Shown here: piece by piece, positions 60,148-64,000 of the stretch | Layout: each line of letters opens with the position of its first letter | Numbering within the stretch: position 1 is the first letter of the stretch | Assembly (NCBI GenBank): GCA_905250125.1 | Contig: CAJNOL010000607.1 | Location: forward strand, 1-64,000 | DNA: 64,000 nucleotides | Direction: 5' to 3' | Origin: Rotaria sordida | Lineage: Eukaryota; Rotifera; Eurotatoria; Philodinida; Philodinidae | Notes under the pieces: model-generated | The model's database searches: none | Told to the model about the DNA's origin: nothing | The model's input: the letters and a program-made list of their open reading frames with translations, nothing else | Position numbers and translations under genes: made by a program

Positions 60148-63100
60148 TTAATGTAGAGTCTCAAAAGGTGTGGACGGAGATTTTTTAATTTGATTTTCAA
60201 TTGAATTCGAATTAGGTGCAGATAAATAATTTCGTGATAGATTTTTTATTTTTTTATCTTGAAGAGAAATTTTTCTTCTATTTCTAGTTGAACGTTTTTT
60301 AATAAATGATTTTTTAAATTCTTCATGTAAATGTGATAATGAAGATTTAAAATCAATTTTTTTATTTTGATTTGATAATATTGATGATGAATCACTTTGA
60401 GAAGAATCATCTGATGATGGTTGAGGTGTTACACGATCAATCATATCTTTTAAAGCAGCTGCATCACGTTTTAAATCATATCGTGTTGATATAATTGAAG
60501 GATTTTTTCCTAATTTATTAAGTCTTTCAGCAGCAACTGATTCCATTGTTCTTCTCATTAATGGATATGATTCAAGAACTCTTTCAAATTGACTTGAATC
60601 TAATGAATATAAATTACAATATGTTACACAACGAACACTTGCTACACGTTTAGCTCGTGTTAATAAACAAATTTCTAAATAAAAAAAAATAAATTTTTAA
60701 TAAAAGTTAAAAAAAAAAAAGGTTGACCTCCAAAATAAGATCCATCAGATAAAGTTGTTAAAACTTGTCCATCTGATTTAATTATATCTACAACACCTTC
60801 TTGTATAAAATACATTTTATTTCCAATAGTTCCTTCACTAATTAATTGATCACCAGGTTGAAATACTTCAAAATGTAATTTAGTAACAACATCCGAAACA
60901 AAATTTGGATCAGCATTTGCAAAAAAAGGTACTGATGATACAAGAGAACGACAATTATAATTAATAACATCCTTTTTAAATAAAAACACAAAAAACATTT
61001 ATTTTAATTCTATTTAAATAAATAAAAGGACAAACCAATCTTAATCTTTCTGAAAGTTCAGCTAAAATTGTATCTTCATGAAAGATTTTTCCTTGATAAC
61101 GATGTTCATAAAAATCAGATATTCTATTACGCATTTCTCGAGGTAATTTTCTCCATGCCATATATTCTTCAACTTGTTTAAACTAAATTAAATAAAGATT
61201 TGTTTTTTTTTTTTTATTTTAAAATAAATAATAAATAAGACTTTTTCATTATATAAACGTCTTGATGTATCAAAACTTTGAACAAGTGCTGATACATGTC
61301 CAATTGTAACAGCATAACACATCGCTCCAATAACTATTTATTATAATAAATTTGTTTTTTTTATTAAGTTAATTTAAAAAATGAAAAAAAATTAGTAAAC
61401 TATACCCATTGAAAGCATAGTTAACCACATATCAACATAAGATTGAGGTGGATATCTTCCATAACCAATACATAACATATGTGAAAGTGCTTTAAATAGA
61501 GCAACTGTATATTGTTCTGTCCATGGAGCATTTTGAAGACCATTAAGTGCAACCCAACAATCAGATGGAAAATTTTGAAACATTGGAACCATAAATTGTA
61601 AACATCCATTCCAATGTGCCAATAATATAATTAATGCTATTAAGTTAAGAATACGCATAACCATACTTGCTATTGATAAAAACTAAACCAAAAAAAAAAT
61701 CTATTATTGATCAATTTTCATATATAAAAAAGAAAAACAAAAATCTATGATCGATTTGCTTTCGATTCGTGATTGAATATATTTGGCATAGTCAAAAAAA
61801 AAATAATGAAATATAAATGGTATGAAAATGTAATTAATTTAATCTAATAATATGAATAAAACGCACCTCTTCCCATTGATGAATATATCTGACAAGACGT
61901 GATAATCTAAGTAATCTTAATAATGAAAGTAATTTAACAAGTCGAAGAACTTTAATAGCTCGACCAGTTCGAGCTATTGTATAACCACCTGAATGATCAC
62001 CAGTATCAAAAAATAAAAATAAATAATCAATTGGTAATGAACTAAGTAAATCAACGATAAACCAAGTTTTAATATAATGCAGTGCTATCAGACGTGGTTC
62101 AAGAATAATTTCATCAATATAATCATTTCTTAAAACACCTTTTAAGAAAAATAAAAGAAAAAAAAACAAATTATATTTAAATAAAATAAAAATAAAAACC
62201 TGTTCGAAAATTAACAACAATATCAAAAAGAAAAAAAGCATCCGAAACAACATTAAATGTAATCCATCGTGCTGAATTAATATCTTCACTAAAAAAAGCA
62301 ATTGCCACTGGTAAAACAATAACATTTGTTATTAATAAAATCAACATAACTAAATCCCAATAAAAACTAAAACGAAAAAAAAATCAATCATTCGTTATTG
62401 ATAAAACATGCAATAAATCAATTAAGATTTTTTCTTGTTTTTTTTTTTTTGAATACCGAAAATTGGAACATGGATGTATAATACAATGACCAGATCGTTG
62501 TTGTCTTAAACGTTCTTTAAGTACACCTTTTCGACTTCCAAATAATTTCATAGCCAATTTATTATCACTTGGTTTTAAAAGATCCATAAAATAATTAACT
62601 ATTGTTGATGTACCTTTTAATGATTGATCAATACTAATTCGTTTTTTATTTATATAATGTATATGATCAGGTGAATAGATTTGATCATCATGTAATGATG
62701 GTTGATTTTCAATATTTTCATTAATTATATTTTGTGGTTGAATTGTAACTGTTATTGGAGGATCTGTTGGTAATGTAAATTCTCCTTGAACTGAACTATC
62801 ATTTATTTCTCTTTTATTATTATAACGACGACGATTATTTAATCCAGTTGATAATACTGGTAAACTTAATTTAATTCTTGTCGTTCTTGCTCTTGCTGTT
62901 GTTGTTGTTATTGGTGATTGTTGATTATATTTGTATATATTCGAATAATTACTTTCATATAAATATTCATTTGAATAATTATCTTTAATAATATCAATTG
63001 ATTGATGACTTGAAATATTTGAATCAAAACGATTTGATTTATCTTGTTCATATCGTGATGAAGGTAATGAATAATATCGAGTTTTAATATTTGAATTTTT

Positions 63101-63670
63101 CAATTGTGACAAATTATTAAGAGAAGAATAAGATTTAAGTGATTTATTATATTTAAATAAATTATCTTTATTTGATAAATCTGGTAAAAGAATCAATGAA
63201 GATAAATATGATCTACGATTTAATCGTCTAACTGATGATGATGATAGATCATATATGTTCGAACTTGTCTTATTAGATTCTTTTTCACTATATTCATTAT
63301 TAATTGTTTCCATCTTTTTCTTTTCACTATTTACATTTTTATCTAAGATTATTTAAGAAGAAATAAAAAAAACGACGATAAAATATTTTATTAATTAGTT
63401 TTTTTTTTTATTCTTTTTATTAAATAAAAGAAAAAAAAAAAAAGAAAAAATTTTCTAACCTGTTTGATAAATATTATTTCGATTTGAATTATTCGATCTA
63501 TAGATATTTATATTTCTAAATGAATTTTCAATAAAATAAAATTTATCATTAAACTGAGTGAAATTATTATCTCTATTATAAACAAAATCATTGTTAACTG
63601 GTTCATATTGATTCATTTGTTGAATATCTCGATTGGTTTTTATTGATCCACTTGATGATCTTTCCGACAT
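60148..63670 (-). CDS. HCN: HCN-type hyperpolarization-activated cyclic nucleotide-gated channel
   Basis: Nine exons (63460-63670, 62457-63342, 62200-62366, 61867-62138, 61406-61682, 61242-61333, 61036-61182, 60728-60971, 60148-60674) join without phase error into 940 residues, TAA stop. A long disordered N-terminus (1-350) leads to S1 ([20 protein letters not shown], from about 365), the S4 voltage sensor (about 474-507, [20 protein letters not shown]), the K+-selective pore with CIGYGRYPP (about 583-591), S6, the C-linker ([19 protein letters not shown]) and a cyclic-nucleotide-binding domain ([37 protein letters not shown] with the phosphate-contacting Arg). It conducts the Na+/K+ pacemaker current in excitable cells and is modulated by cAMP. 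All Trp are TGG. The S4-S5 linker is four residues shorter than in vertebrates at the exon 4/5 join. An AG before the ATG suggests a 5' UTR intron. Confidence 0.95.
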
Positions 63671-64000
63671 TGGAGTAGACCTAAAATAGACTCATTAAAT
63701 TCCCAAGAGTGTCATTCGACTTTTTTCTCATTCGGATTTTCTTCGATAAGATCATCTCAGTTAACGCATTGAGCAAACCATTAATACTTAACCATACTTA
63801 GATGTGTGCATCTATTTTTCTTTTTTTCTCCTATTTTTCCATCATTCTCGCTTTCTCTATATTATAATTGATGTGTCTCACTCCACAGGCTAAAACATGT
63901 TTCTGCTTTTTCCTCTTTATATTTCTATGAGGGATAAATGTGAGGTGGTAGAGATCGTTTTCATCAATATATATGAAAAAAAAACAAAAAAAAACTAACG
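63671..64000. promoter_or_regulatory. 5' flank of the HCN gene
   Basis: A TTTTAG acceptor lies 11 bp upstream of the HCN ATG on the minus strand, so this region probably contains a 5' UTR intron and possibly a leader exon; the promoter may lie beyond the window. Confidence 0.4.

Noticed and set aside
1..64000. CRISPR array or prokaryotic operons
   Set aside because: No regularly spaced direct repeats with unique spacers and no compact intronless operons; the window is eukaryotic.
1..64000. Wholesale nuclear code change UGA = Trp
   Set aside because: HCN, SPEF1, RmlD and the 56-kb gene use only TGG for Trp and two gene models may end in TGA, so a complete reassignment is not supported; only a partial effect or decay is kept as a finding.

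Overview
The window is 64 kb of AT-rich eukaryotic nuclear DNA, read as an invertebrate (animal) genome. The genes are split by short GT-AG introns, mostly about 40-80 bp. The set includes an HCN pacemaker channel, the ciliary protein SPEF1, DMAP1, CTR9 and ENY2, together with mariner transposons. Gene content, AT richness, very short introns, many small foldback elements and one element whose ends carry GTGTGGG-type repeats (the reported bdelloid telomere unit is TGTGGG) make a bdelloid rotifer my best guess; this is inference. Two runs of exactly 100 N (37511-37610, 58867-58966) are scaffold gaps.

Layout. 0-8 kb: a single-exon RmlD/MAT2B-type NAD(P) reductase, a truncated mariner abutted by a GTCACG-rich TIR element, a tRNA-like sequence, and the 3' half of ENY2 cut off by a Harbinger-like MITE. 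8-16 kb: almost gene-free, with a decayed second ENY2 copy and two direct copies of a 0.7-kb TIR element around a 34-bp minisatellite. 16-23 kb: an unrecognised five-exon gene (+), a 1-kb foldback element with TA target duplication, the last exon of a broken gene with a nearly complete mariner inserted just upstream of it, and a small C-terminally membrane-anchored protein (-). 25-35 kb: foldback elements and a 21-bp minisatellite, then a dense block with the end of an unknown gene (+), DMAP1 (-), the 3' part of CTR9 (-), an unknown Q/P-rich protein (-) and, head to head with it, a multi-pass membrane protein (+) that runs into a palindromic repeat. 35-42 kb: repeats only. 42-64 kb: a secreted or anchored cysteine-rich protein, repeats, SPEF1, a small myristoylation-signal protein, and the HCN channel, whose nine exons join without a frame error into 940 residues.

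Most unusual signal: in exons that otherwise read cleanly I count eight in-frame TGA codons, one TAA and no TAG, across DMAP1, CTR9, the 34-kb membrane gene, the 19.4-kb exon and the mariner. Both mariner TGAs fall where the family has Trp. Nearly all well-supported genes stop with TAA or TAG. The intact genes (HCN, SPEF1, RmlD) write Trp only as TGG, so this may be ordinary TGG-to-TGA decay, RNA editing or UGA read-through; tests are listed. A second theme is the number of long inverted-repeat (foldback) elements, at least eight, several with diagnosable target duplications.
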